Below are positions 8,831 to 18,702 of a stretch of 64,000 nt of DNA, piece after piece. The DNA is from Rhodoferax sediminis (lineage in GTDB: Bacteria > Pseudomonadota > Gammaproteobacteria > Burkholderiales > Burkholderiaceae_C), in assembly GCF_006970865.1 (NCBI RefSeq), contig NZ_CP035503.1, positions 1,687,001-1,751,000 on the forward strand, in the 5' to 3' direction. The notes beneath the pieces were generated by a model. It was not told the origin of the DNA. It saw nothing but the letters and a program-made list of their open reading frames with translations, and searched no databases. The position numbers and the translations under genes were made by a program. Numbering within the stretch: the stretch's first letter is position 1; each line of letters opens with the position of its first letter.

Positions 8831-10459
8831 ATGCACGCCACCGTCCACGATGTTTTCCGCGCGACAGCGGCGCGCACACCCGGCGCGGAATTCCTGTTTA
8901 CCGAATCGGTGACGGCCGCCGCCTACGGCATCAAGGCCGGCCCGATTCGCTGGGGAGAAGCCGCGGTCGAAGTCGAACGCCTGCGGGCCGCCTACGCGCG
9001 CGCCGGCTATGGCCACGGCCATCGTGTCGGCCTGTTGCTGGAGAATCGCCCCGTATTTTTGTTCCACTGGTTCGCGCTCAACGCATTGGGGGTCAGCGTG
9101 GTACCGATTAATGCCGAGATGCGCGCGGCGGAGCTGGCCTACCTCATCGGGCACAGCGAGATCGGCCTGGCCGTCACGCTGCCGGTGCGCGCGGCCGACC
9201 TGCGCGCGGCGGCCACCGAGGCCGGCGTTGTCTTCGAGACGATGGATGCCGAGGCGACCGGCGCGGTGCCGCCCGCGAAGACGGCGCCGCCGCGCGTGGG
9301 CGAGGCGATTGGACTGAGCACCGAATGCGGCCTGCTCTACACCTCGGGCACCACGGGCCGGCCCAAGGGCTGCATACTGGACAACGCCTACTTCCTCCAC
9401 GCTGGCGAGTGGTATGCAGCGCTTGACGGCGTGTGCGGCGTCCGGCCCGATGCCGAGCGTGTCATCACGCCTCTGCCGCTCAACCACATGAACGCGATGG
9501 CGTTCTCCGCCATGGTGGTGCTGGTTGAGGGTGGTTGTCTGGTGCAGCTCGACCGCTTCCATCCAACGACCTGGCTGCGCAGCGCGCGCGAAAGCCGTGC
9601 CACGATCGCGCACTACCTGGGCGTGATGCCTGCGATGCTGCTGTCCGCGCCAGCTTCGGCGGCGGATCGCGAGCACTTCATCCGCTGGGGCTTCGGTGCC
9701 GGTGTCGACCGCATGAACCACGCGCCCTTCGAGGCCCGCTTCGGCTTTCCGCTGGTCGAGGCCTGGGCCATGACAGAGACCGGCGCCGCCGCCTGTGTGA
9801 TGGCCCATCGCGAGCCACGCCTCGTCGGCACGAGCTGCTTCGGGCGACGGCAGGACTATGTCGATATCCGGCTGGTCGACGACGCGGGCCGTGACGTGCC
9901 CATCGATGCGGCGGGTGAACTGCTGGTGCGCTCCGCCGGTGACGATCCGCGGCGCTATTTCTTTTCCGGCTATCTGAAAGACGAGGAAGCTACGCGCGAG
10001 GTTTGGGCAGGCGGTTGGTTCCACACGGGCGACCTGGTGCGGCGCGATGCCGAGGGCAACTTCTTCTTCGTCGATCGCAAAAAGAACGTGATCCGTCGCA
10101 GCGGCGAGAACATCTCGGCGGTGGAGGTGGAGAGCGTGCTCAACCAGCATCCCGCGGTGAAGGCCTCGGCCGTCGCCGCCACGCCGGACGCGGTGCGGGG
10201 CGATGAAGTGCTGGCGTGCATCGTGACGCGCGACGCCGTTTCCGGACACGAGCACGTGCAGATTGCCGAGAGCATCGTCAGGCATGCACTCGATCAGTTG
10301 GCCTACTACAAGGCACCCGGCTACGTGGCCTTCGTGCAGGAGCTCCCACTCACCGCCTCGCAGAAGATCCAGCGCGGGCAGTTGCGCGAACTCGCGCAGA
10401 CCCTGCCAGGGCAAAACCACTGCGTCGACACGCGCGCCATGAAGAAGAGGCAGGGCTGA
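8831..10459 (+). CDS. acyl-CoA synthetase (AMP-binding), first copy
   Basis: A 542-residue member of the ANL superfamily. The phosphate-binding motif YTSGTTGRPKGC lies near residue 170, the adenine-region motif WAMTETGAA around 315, the hinge region FVDRKKNVIRRSGENIS around 415, and the C-terminal catalytic-lysine motif LTASQKIQRG near 520. It should activate a carboxylic acid to its CoA thioester through an acyl-adenylate. The start at 8831 follows the beta-subunit stop by 7 bp. Its position just before the thiolase-like and DUF35 genes suggests that it makes their CoA substrate, for example a hydroxylated indole-acetate (inference). Confidence 0.88.
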   Translation: MHATVHDVFRATAARTPGAEFLFTESVTAAAYGIKAGPIRWGEAAVEVERLRAAYARAGYGHGHRVGLLLENRPVFLFHWFALNALGVSVVPINAEMRAAELAYLIGHSEIGLAVTLPVRAADLRAAATEAGVVFETMDAEATGAVPPAKTAPPRVGEAIGLSTECGLLYTSGTTGRPKGCILDNAYFLHAGEWYAALDGVCGVRPDAERVITPLPLNHMNAMAFSAMVVLVEGGCLVQLDRFHPTTWLRSARESRATIAHYLGVMPAMLLSAPASAADREHFIRWGFGAGVDRMNHAPFEARFGFPLVEAWAMTETGAAACVMAHREPRLVGTSCFGRRQDYVDIRLVDDAGRDVPIDAAGELLVRSAGDDPRRYFFSGYLKDEEATREVWAGGWFHTGDLVRRDAEGNFFFVDRKKNVIRRSGENISAVEVESVLNQHPAVKASAVAATPDAVRGDEVLACIVTRDAVSGHEHVQIAESIVRHALDQLAYYKAPGYVAFVQELPLTASQKIQRGQLRELAQTLPGQNHCVDTRAMKKRQG

Positions 10460-10460
10460 C

Positions 10461-11633
10461 ATGGGTCGCCAGCGACTTTCCTATGAAGGCGTCGCGTTGG
10501 CCGTGCCGGTCACCGTGCCCTATGTGCGCTACTCGACGCTCGGTGCTCACTGGTTCATCGGGCAGGCCCTCGAGGCGCTGGTCCGGACCGGCGGCGTGCC
10601 GAAGGCGCAGATCGACGGCCTGTGCTTGAGCAGCTTCTCGCTCGCGCCGGACACCGCGGTTGGCGTGACCCAACACATGGGCCTGTCGCCGCGCTGGCTC
10701 GACCACGTGCCGACGGGCGGCGCCTCGGGCGTGATGTGCCTGCGCCGCGCGGCGCGCGCGGTGCAAGCGGGCGATGCCGATGTCGTCGCCTGCGTCGCCG
10801 CCGATACCAACCATGTCGACTCATTCCGCCAGACGCTGGGCGCCTTCAGCAACTTCGCGCGCGATGCGACCTATCCTTACGGCTCAGGCGGACCGAACTC
10901 GATCTTCGCCTTCATCACCGCCAACTACATGCGCACTTACGGCGCCACGCGCGAGGACTTCGGCCGCATTGCGGTGGCCCAGCGCAGTAACGCGCTGAAG
11001 AACCCGCATGCCATGTTCAAGAAGCCGCTGACGCTCGACGAGTACATGGCCGCGCGACCGATCTCGGATCCGATCCACCTGTTCGATTGCGTGATGCCCT
11101 GCGCCGGTGCTGAGGCCTTCCTGGTCATGAGCGAGGAGCGGGCACGCGACTTGGGGCTGCCGCACGCGGTGATTCGTGGTGCGATCGAGCGCCACAATGC
11201 GTTTGCCGACGATCCGGTGATGGTGCGCGGCGGGTGGCGGGTGGATCGCGACGATCTCTATGCGCAGGCGGGAGTGCAGCCCGCCGCTATCGATTTCGTC
11301 CAGACCTACGACGACTACCCGGTGATCGTGATGATGCAGTTTGAAGACTTGGGTTTCTGCGAGAAGGGGGAAGGTACGGCCTTTGTCCGTTCCCACACGA
11401 TGACCCACGCGGGCAGCTTTCCCAACAACACCAGCGGCGGCCAGCTGTCGGCCGGGCAGGCTGGCGCCGCAGGCGGTTTTCTTGGCATGACCGAGGCGAT
11501 TCGTCAGCTGACCGATGAGGCAGGGCCGCGCACCGTGCCCGATGCGCAACTGGGTCTGGTGGCGGGTTTCGGCATGGTGACCTATGACCGCTGCCTGTGC
11601 ACCGGCGCGGTGATCCTCGGGAGGCCCGCATGA
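10461..11633 (+). CDS. thiolase-like protein, probable Ltp2/SCP-x-type retro-aldolase subunit
   Basis: A 390-residue thiolase-fold protein that lacks thiolase chemistry. The first nucleophile position reads GGASG (residues 86-90), with Gly in place of Cys, and the GHP motif is replaced by GQA in SGGQLSAGQAGAAGG. Tyrosines in QTYDDYP and VTYDRCLCTGA are kept. This pattern is typical of the SCP-x-like lipid-transfer proteins such as Ltp2, which with a DUF35 partner cleave tertiary beta-hydroxyacyl-CoA thioesters to a ketone plus acyl-CoA (known for steroid side chains). The next gene begins with a DUF35 domain and overlaps by 4 bp, matching that partnership. I infer C-C cleavage rather than Claisen chemistry here. 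Confidence 0.82.
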   Translation: MGRQRLSYEGVALAVPVTVPYVRYSTLGAHWFIGQALEALVRTGGVPKAQIDGLCLSSFSLAPDTAVGVTQHMGLSPRWLDHVPTGGASGVMCLRRAARAVQAGDADVVACVAADTNHVDSFRQTLGAFSNFARDATYPYGSGGPNSIFAFITANYMRTYGATREDFGRIAVAQRSNALKNPHAMFKKPLTLDEYMAARPISDPIHLFDCVMPCAGAEAFLVMSEERARDLGLPHAVIRGAIERHNAFADDPVMVRGGWRVDRDDLYAQAGVQPAAIDFVQTYDDYPVIVMMQFEDLGFCEKGEGTAFVRSHTMTHAGSFPNNTSGGQLSAGQAGAAGGFLGMTEAIRQLTDEAGPRTVPDAQLGLVAGFGMVTYDRCLCTGAVILGRPA

Positions 11634-12883
11634 CGATGCCTTTGATGCGCCCCAAGCGCAAGAACCCGGTCCTGCGCACGCGGCAGATGAACCTGCCGCC
11701 GTGGGCGCGCGGGCGCGTCGCGCTCGGCATCACCGCGGCCGCTGCCGAGGGCCGCTTCGAGCTGCAAGCCTGCGAGGACTGCGGCACGGTGCAGTACCCG
11801 CCGCGCGAAGCCTGCCACAAGTGTCTGTCGCCGCGCCTGTCCTGGCGCGAGCAATCGGGTGAAGGCGAACTGCTCGGCACCACGACCTTGCACCATAGCA
11901 ACGACCTGTTTTTCCGCGAGCGCCTGCCATGGCGGCTCGGCCTCGTGCGCCTGGATGTCGGCCCGACGCTGATGGTTCACCTGCACGGTGAGGTCGGCGA
12001 TGCACCTTCGCGCGTGCGTGTCGGTGCGCGGCTCGACCGGGCCGGGCAGGCGGTATTGATTGGATTTCCGAAAGAGGGGAGTGCCCATATGGCCGATGAC
12101 AAGATGCTCCGAGAAATGACCAGCGACCCCAAGTTCCGCAAGGCACTGGTCACCGACGGCAAGACCGAGGTCGGTCAGGCGGTCGTGCGTGCGCTGGTCA
12201 AGGCTGGCGCTGACATCGTCTGGGTCGGCCATGCTGAGCCCTGGAAGAAGATGGGCGGTCTGGACGACATCAGCGCGCTGCCCCAGGTTACGCTGGTGCC
12301 GCTCGACCTGACCAACGGCCGGTCGGTGACCGAACTGGCCGGCGAGATCGGCGGCAAGGTCGACATTGTGATCAACAACGCCGAGGTGCACCGCAGCTTT
12401 GGCATTGGCGCGCGGCGCGGCACCGATGTCGCCAGGGCCGAAATGGACATCAACTACTTCGGCCTGCTGCGCCTGGCGCAGGAGTTCGGCCCGGCCCTGA
12501 AGGGCCGCTCCGCGGATGGCGCGACGGGCGCGACCGCCTGGGTCAACGTGCTGTCGATCTACGCGCTGAGTAACTTTCCGCCGCACGGCACCTTCAGCGC
12601 CTCGAAAGCCGCGGCGCACTCGCTCGCGCAATGCCTGCGCGCCGAAATGCGGCCGGCCGGCATCCGCGTGATCAACCTGTTCCCCGGCCCGATCGACGAC
12701 GAATGGAACCAGCACACGCCGCCGCCCAAGCTGGCGCCGGGCGTACTAGCGAACGCGATCGTGAAGGCGCTGCGCGATGGCATCGAAGACGTCTACCCGG
12801 GCGATGTGGCGCAGGAATGGCTGGAGCGCTGGCGCGACAACCCCAAGGTGCTCGAGCGCGAACTGGCGGCCGGCGGCAGCTGA
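11630..12883 (+). CDS. DUF35 OB-fold / short-chain dehydrogenase fusion protein
   Basis: A 417-residue fusion. Residues 1-153 form a DUF35 unit: a zinc ribbon with C48, C51, C62 and C65 and an OB-fold that in related systems binds the acyl-CoA and docks to the thiolase-like subunit. Residues about 165-417 are an SDR fold with NNAEVH, NVLSIYALS and INLFPGP motifs. The SDR part looks impaired: the glycine motif reads TDGKTEVG and the catalytic Tyr of YxxxK is Phe (F322, with K326 kept). An internal in-frame ATG at 12089 has GAGGGGA 8 bp upstream, so a separate SDR polypeptide may also be made. The overlap with the thiolase-like gene supports a joint complex. Confidence 0.8.
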   Translation: MTMPLMRPKRKNPVLRTRQMNLPPWARGRVALGITAAAAEGRFELQACEDCGTVQYPPREACHKCLSPRLSWREQSGEGELLGTTTLHHSNDLFFRERLPWRLGLVRLDVGPTLMVHLHGEVGDAPSRVRVGARLDRAGQAVLIGFPKEGSAHMADDKMLREMTSDPKFRKALVTDGKTEVGQAVVRALVKAGADIVWVGHAEPWKKMGGLDDISALPQVTLVPLDLTNGRSVTELAGEIGGKVDIVINNAEVHRSFGIGARRGTDVARAEMDINYFGLLRLAQEFGPALKGRSADGATGATAWVNVLSIYALSNFPPHGTFSASKAAAHSLAQCLRAEMRPAGIRVINLFPGPIDDEWNQHTPPPKLAPGVLANAIVKALRDGIEDVYPGDVAQEWLERWRDNPKVLERELAAGGS

Positions 12884-12901
12884 TTCCTGAGGAACCGAAC
12901 G

Positions 12902-13707
<806 letters not shown>

Positions 13708-13711
<4 letters not shown>

Positions 13712-14436
13712 GCATGACAAAAGTCGCCACGGTCACCGGTGGCAGCGCCGGCATCGGCAAGGCTATCTGCCAGGATCTGCTCGAGCGGGGCTACGAGGTG
13801 GTATCACTGGCACGGCGATCGAGCGGCATCGAGCACCCAAAGATGCACAGCATCGAGGTCGACCTGATGGACCGCGCGGCCACCGCTGAGGCGGCGCGCG
13901 AGCTGGTACGCCGCTTCGAGGTGACGACTGTCGTGCATAACGCCGGCGTCATCCGCTCGGCGCTGCTGGCGGATGTGAAGCTCGACGATCTCGATGCGCT
14001 GGTCGACCTGCACCTCGGTTGTGCCATTCAACTGGTGCAGGCTGCCCTGCCGGCGATGCGCGCGCAGCGCTTCGGCCGCGTGGTTCTGCTGTCGTCGCGC
14101 GCCGCTCTGGGCCTGGCCACGCGCACCAGCTACTCCGCCACCAAAGCCGGCATGCTGGGTATGGCGCGCACCTGGGCGCTCGAACTCGCGCCCGACGGCA
14201 TCACGGTCAACGTCGTCGCGCCGGGGCCGATTCGCACTGACATGTTCTATGACGTGGTGGAACAGGGCAGCGACAGGGAGCGCGCGCTGGCCGCCTCGGT
14301 GCCGGTGAAGCGACTCGGCGAGCCGGCCGACGTGGCACGTGCCGTTTCTTTTTTCGCCGACCCGGGCAACGGTTTCGTGACCGGGCAGGTGCTCTACGTC
14401 TGCGGCGGCACCAGTGTCGGCAGTCTTTCCCTTTAA
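13708..14436 (+). CDS. short-chain dehydrogenase/reductase (SDR)
   Basis: A 242-residue classical SDR with an intact nucleotide-binding motif TGGSAGIGKAI (residues about 10-20), NNAG-equivalent HNAGVI, catalytic Ser in VVLLSSRAA and YSATK as the active-site Tyr/Lys pair, followed by NVVAPGPI. It ends with a FabG-like VTGQVLYVCGGTSVGS segment. A 4-bp overlap with the cyclase gene shows that it belongs to the same operon. It probably oxidises or reduces a hydroxyl/keto group of a pathway intermediate. Unlike the SDR half of the DUF35 fusion, its catalytic residues are complete. Confidence 0.88.
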
Positions 14437-14457
14437 CCCCTCGAAGGAAACCCTCAA

Positions 14458-15609
14458 ATGAATGCTCTTCTCCGTATTGCTGCGGCTGCCGTGATGGCCG
14501 GCGGGCTGACCGTCACTGCCTGGGCCACCGATTTGAAGGTCGGCTTTATCACCTCCATGTCGGGGCCGGTGTCGTCGCTCGGCATCCCCTATGCCAAGGG
14601 CATTCAGGCCGCAGCAGCCTACCAGCCCGAAGTCGCCGGACATAAGGTCCAGCTGATCCAGCTCGACGACGCATCCGATCCGTCGACGGCGGCGCGCAAT
14701 GCACGCAAGCTGGTCAGCGAGGACAAGGTCGACGTCATCATCGGCACGGCCGGCTCACCGGGGGCGCTGGCGATCGCCGCCGTAGCGCGCGAAACCAAGA
14801 CGCCGCTGATCTCGATCGCCAATGCCAGCCTGCCCGGTGAAGACGGTGCGTGGATGATCACCGTTCCGCAGCCGGCGCCGCTGATGATCGGCGCCGTGGT
14901 CGAGCATATGAAGAAGGCGGGCATCAAAACGGTCGGCTACATTGGCTTCTCCGACGCCTGGGGTGATCTGGTTTACGACTCGTTGATGAAGGCAGCCGCG
15001 GCGGCGGGCATCAAGGTGTTGACCAATGAGCGCTATGCACGCTCCGACCAGTCGGTCACCGGTCAGGTGCTGAAGATCGTCGCGGCGCACCCCGACGCCG
15101 TGATCACCGGCGGCTCGGGTACGCCGGGTGCGCTGCCCTATCTGGCGCTCGCCGAGCGCGGCTACAAGGGCCCGATCTTCGGCACCCACGCCTTGATCAA
15201 CCCCGACTTCGTGCGCGTCGGCGGCGCCGCGGTGGAAGGCCTGATCGCGCCGACCGGGCCGGTCATCGTCGCCGAGCAGTTGCCTGCCACGAATCCGATC
15301 CGCAAGGTTGCTATGGAATTTCGCGGTGCCTACCAGAAGGCCAACGGCGCCGTACCCGCCGACGCGTTCTCGGCCTATTCGTTCGACGCATGGCTGATCT
15401 TCGCCGATGCCGCAGCACGTGCGCTGCCCAAGGCCGAACCCGGCACGTCCCAGTTCCGCGTCGCGCTGCATGACGCCATCAACACGACCCACGAGTTGGT
15501 CGGCACGCACGGCGTCTACAACTTCAGGCCCGACAGCCGCTACGGCTCCGACGCGCGTTCGGTCGTGATGGTGAAGCTCGAGAAGGGGCAATGGAAATTG
15601 ATCCCCTGA
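14458..15609 (+). CDS. branched-chain-type ABC transporter substrate-binding protein 1
   Basis: A 383-residue periplasmic binding protein of the LivK/type I fold family. A signal peptide (residues about 1-24, cleaved after TAWA) precedes DLKVGFITSMSGPVSSLGIPY. AAGGAAA lies 9 bp upstream. It is closely similar along its whole length to the proteins at 15667 and 18703, sharing NERYARSDQSVTGQVLKI and GALPYLALAERGYKG. Members next to aromatic-degradation genes take up aromatic acids. It would work with the LivH, LivMG and LivF proteins encoded at 19898-23522. Confidence 0.9.
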   Translation: MNALLRIAAAAVMAGGLTVTAWATDLKVGFITSMSGPVSSLGIPYAKGIQAAAAYQPEVAGHKVQLIQLDDASDPSTAARNARKLVSEDKVDVIIGTAGSPGALAIAAVARETKTPLISIANASLPGEDGAWMITVPQPAPLMIGAVVEHMKKAGIKTVGYIGFSDAWGDLVYDSLMKAAAAAGIKVLTNERYARSDQSVTGQVLKIVAAHPDAVITGGSGTPGALPYLALAERGYKGPIFGTHALINPDFVRVGGAAVEGLIAPTGPVIVAEQLPATNPIRKVAMEFRGAYQKANGAVPADAFSAYSFDAWLIFADAAARALPKAEPGTSQFRVALHDAINTTHELVGTHGVYNFRPDSRYGSDARSVVMVKLEKGQWKLIP

Positions 15610-15666
15610 GCGCGGCCGGGCCTCCCCCCATCGTCTCATCCGACACACGAACCCGAAGGCAACCCC

Positions 15667-16821
15667 ATGAATATCCTCCCTCGCCTCATCGCGACCGCGA
15701 CTGCCGCGCTCGTACTCGCCGGCCCGGCCTGTGCCGCCGACCTGAAGATCGGCTTCATCAGCTCCATGTCGGGCCCGGTGTCGGGCCTCGGCATCCCGTA
15801 CGCAAAAGGCATACAGACTGCACTGGCGCGGTACCCGCAAATTGCCGGCCGCAAGGTTCAGCTGATCGCGCTCGATGATGCGTCGGACCCAACGATCGCG
15901 GCACGAAACGCACGCAAGCTGGTCACCGAGGACCATGTCGACGTGCTGATCGGCACCTCGGGCGTGCCGGGCGCGATGGCGATCGCCTCGGTTGCCCGTG
16001 AATTGAAGACGCCACTGATCTCGCCGACGCCGGTTACCGTGCCGGCCGACGACGGCGGCTGGACCATCACCGTGTCGCAGCCGTTTCCGCTGATGGTGGC
16101 GGCGGTGGTTGAGCGCATGAAGGCATCGGGCGTGAAGAGCGTCGCCTACATCGGCTTTTCCGATGCGCTCGGCGATCTCGCCTACGACTCGCTGATCCAG
16201 GCCACCGGTCCGGCCGGCATCAAGGTCGTCGCCAACGAACGCTATGCGCGCAGCGACTCGTCGGTTGCCGGCCAGGTGCTGAAGATCATGGCCGCGCGGC
16301 CCGACGCGGTGTTTGCCGGCAACTCGGGCTCGCCCGGTGCACTGCCATATCTGGCGCTCGCCGAGCGCGGCTACAAGGGCCAGATCTACGGCTCGCATGG
16401 CCTGATCAATGCCGACTTCGTGCGTGTGGCTGGCAGCTCGGCCAACGGGTTGATGGTGCCGAGCGGCCCGGTAATGGTTGCCGACCAGTTGCCGGCCGAC
16501 AACCCGGTGCGCAAGGTCGCGCTCGAGTTTCGCGAGGCGTACAAGAAGGCCGAAGGCGGGCTACCGGTGGATGCATTCTCTGCCTACACCTACGATGCCT
16601 ATCTCGTGTTCGCCGACGCCGCAACACGTGCGCTCAAAGGCGGCGCCGAGCCCGGTACGCCGCAGTTCCGCGGCGCGCTGAAGGCCGCCATCGCCACGAC
16701 GCACGAACTGGTCGGAACGCACGGCATCTACAATTTCAAGCCAAACGATGCCTACGGCCTCGACCAGCGCTCGGCGGTCGTCATCAAGCTCGACAAAGGC
16801 CAGTGGAAGCTTGTGCCCTGA
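15667..16821 (+). CDS. branched-chain-type ABC transporter substrate-binding protein 2
   Basis: A 384-residue paralogue of the preceding binding protein, with signal peptide MNILPRLIATATAALVLAG followed by ADLKIGFISSMSGPVSGLGIPY. GAAGGCAA lies upstream of the ATG. Tandem placement and conserved segments such as NERYARSDSSVAGQVLKIMA indicate local duplication followed by divergence, perhaps giving different ligand preferences for a single permease. Confidence 0.9.
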   Translation: MNILPRLIATATAALVLAGPACAADLKIGFISSMSGPVSGLGIPYAKGIQTALARYPQIAGRKVQLIALDDASDPTIAARNARKLVTEDHVDVLIGTSGVPGAMAIASVARELKTPLISPTPVTVPADDGGWTITVSQPFPLMVAAVVERMKASGVKSVAYIGFSDALGDLAYDSLIQATGPAGIKVVANERYARSDSSVAGQVLKIMAARPDAVFAGNSGSPGALPYLALAERGYKGQIYGSHGLINADFVRVAGSSANGLMVPSGPVMVADQLPADNPVRKVALEFREAYKKAEGGLPVDAFSAYTYDAYLVFADAATRALKGGAEPGTPQFRGALKAAIATTHELVGTHGIYNFKPNDAYGLDQRSAVVIKLDKGQWKLVP

Positions 16822-16853
16822 GCGCGATGCACCTGCCGCCAACTCTGCCTACC

Positions 16854-18170
16854 ATGACTCGCTTCCGCCGTCGCGCCGACATTGCTGCACTCGTGCAGGA
16901 CGACCGCGTACACCGCGACGTGTACCTGAACGAGGAGCTGTTTGCGCTCGAACAGCAGCACTTCTTCGCCAACACTTGGAGCTATCTCGGCCACGCGAGC
17001 CAGGTGCCGGCCGCAGGCGACTATCTCGCGGTCGAGATCGCCGGCCGCCCGCTGCTGATGGTGCGCCAGGGCGATGGCGGCATCCGCGTGCTCTACAACC
17101 GCTGCGCGCACAAGGGCTCGAAACTGGTCAGCGACGACTGTGGCAGCACCGGCAAATTCTTTCGTTGCCCCTACCACGCCTGGACCTACAGGCTCGACGG
17201 CGCACCGCTGGCGATCCCGCTCAAGAGTGGCTACGAAGGCACGCGACTGAAGGACTGCGAGTCAGGACGGGGGATGGTCGCGCTGAAGCATGTTGTGGCC
17301 TATCGCGACTTCGTGTTCGTGAAAATTGGCGATGCCGGACCGGATTTCGAGAGCTATTTCGGCGACGCACTTGGCGCGATCGACAACCTCGTTGACCGTT
17401 CCCCGGTGGGCCGGCTGCGCATCGAGGGCGGGGTGCTGCGCAACGTCATCCATTGCAACTGGAAGATGTATCTGGAGAATATCAACGACACGGTACACCC
17501 GATGTCTACCCACGAGTCGGCCACGCAGGCGGCCAACGCCCTGTGGCAGGGCCAGCCGGCCGACGCACCCAAACCGATGGCAATGGAGCAGATCCTGCCG
17601 TTTGGCGCAGGCTACGACTTTTTCGACCGCATGGGTGGCCGCATCTATCCAAACGGACACAGCGTGCTCGGTATCAATTTCAGCATTCACTCGGGCTACG
17701 CGCAAATGCGCGACTACGAGCAGGCGCTGAGCGATGCGCACGGGGTCGAGCGCGCGGCCGAGATTTTGCAGCGCTCGCCGCAGAATTCGGTGTGCTTCCC
17801 GAGCCTTGCACTTAAGGGCTCGCCGCAGGCGTTCCGCGTGATCCGCCCGCTCGCGGCTGATCGCACGCTGATTGAAGCCTGGAGCCTGCGTGTCGAGGGC
17901 GCGCCGGCGCTGTTGTTCGAGCGTTCGATGACCTACAACCGGCTGGTGTTTTCGCCGATGTCGGTGGTTGCGCATGACGACGTTCACCTGTTCGAGAACA
18001 TGCAGGAAGGCCTGCGCGGCGAAGGCAACGACTGGGTCAGCCTGCACCGTGGTTTCGATCCAGCCGAGTTCGGGCAGACGACGCTTGAGGTCAACGGTAC
18101 CAATGAGATTCTGATGCGCAACCAGTTCCGCGCCTGGGTGAAATTCATGACACTGTCGATGCAGGACTGA
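16854..18170 (+). CDS. Rieske aromatic-ring-hydroxylating oxygenase, alpha subunit (second copy)
   Basis: A 438-residue paralogue of the protein at 6998. Rieske ligands are C84-x-H86 and C105-x2-H108, and the iron-site region NWKMYLENINDTVHPMSTH is intact. The start at 16854 was chosen by alignment with the first copy (MTRFRRRADIAALV against MTSYRSNPDAVRALV); an in-frame ATG at 16827 and a GTG at 16803 are possible, and none has an obvious Shine-Dalgarno. It sits between the second and third binding-protein genes, so an SBP-oxygenase unit seems to have been duplicated. No second reductase is present. Confidence 0.88.
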   Translation: MTRFRRRADIAALVQDDRVHRDVYLNEELFALEQQHFFANTWSYLGHASQVPAAGDYLAVEIAGRPLLMVRQGDGGIRVLYNRCAHKGSKLVSDDCGSTGKFFRCPYHAWTYRLDGAPLAIPLKSGYEGTRLKDCESGRGMVALKHVVAYRDFVFVKIGDAGPDFESYFGDALGAIDNLVDRSPVGRLRIEGGVLRNVIHCNWKMYLENINDTVHPMSTHESATQAANALWQGQPADAPKPMAMEQILPFGAGYDFFDRMGGRIYPNGHSVLGINFSIHSGYAQMRDYEQALSDAHGVERAAEILQRSPQNSVCFPSLALKGSPQAFRVIRPLAADRTLIEAWSLRVEGAPALLFERSMTYNRLVFSPMSVVAHDDVHLFENMQEGLRGEGNDWVSLHRGFDPAEFGQTTLEVNGTNEILMRNQFRAWVKFMTLSMQD

Positions 18171-18174
18171 TGCC

Positions 18175-18660
18175 ATGGATGCCCAGACCGAACGCCGCCT
18201 GTTCGACTTCATTGCCCATGAGGCGCGCCTGCTGGACGCGCAACGTTTCGACGAATGGTTGGCACTGTTTGCCGACAACGGCCGCTACTGGGTGCCGCTG
18301 CGGGGCGGTGCGCAAGCCGACGACGGCTCGCACAACGCGCTCGCCGACGAAGATCGGCTGCTGCTCGCGCTGCGCATCGAGCGGTTGAAGAGCCCGCGCG
18401 CACATTCGCAGCACCCGCCCAGCAGCTGCCAGCACATCCTGCAGCAGCCCGCGCTCGTGCATGGCGATGCGCGCACTCCCCACTACGAGCTGCGCACGCC
18501 GTTTGTCTATATCGAAGTGCGTGGAGAACGGCAGCTGATGCTGGCCGGCTGCTATCGTCACCGGCTCATCGATCGACCCGGCGGCCTGCGCATTGAACTC
18601 AAACGCGTCGATTTGCTGAATCCCGGCGCCACACTGCCGGCGATCCAGCTCTTTCCGTGA
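18175..18660 (+). CDS. Rieske oxygenase beta (small) subunit (second copy)
   Basis: A 161-residue small subunit of ring-hydroxylating oxygenases, opening with LFDFIAHEARLLDAQRFDEW and carrying IERLKSPRAHSQHPPSSCQHIL, both closely matching the first copy. It begins 4 bp after the alpha-subunit stop. It presumably forms an alpha-beta hexamer with the adjacent alpha subunit and takes electrons from the reductase at 5970 (inference). Confidence 0.88.
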   Translation: MDAQTERRLFDFIAHEARLLDAQRFDEWLALFADNGRYWVPLRGGAQADDGSHNALADEDRLLLALRIERLKSPRAHSQHPPSSCQHILQQPALVHGDARTPHYELRTPFVYIEVRGERQLMLAGCYRHRLIDRPGGLRIELKRVDLLNPGATLPAIQLFP

Positions 18661-18702
18661 CGATCCATCCAACCGCAAGACAACCAAAAGGAGACAACCG
18701 AG

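Noticed and set aside
8816..10462. 548-codon open frame antisense to the acyl-CoA synthetase
   Set aside because: The plus-strand ligase has all ANL motifs; the antisense translation has none.
14755..16398. 547-codon open frame antisense to two binding-protein genes
   Set aside because: Spans parts of two genuine genes and an intergenic gap; composition typical of shadow frames.
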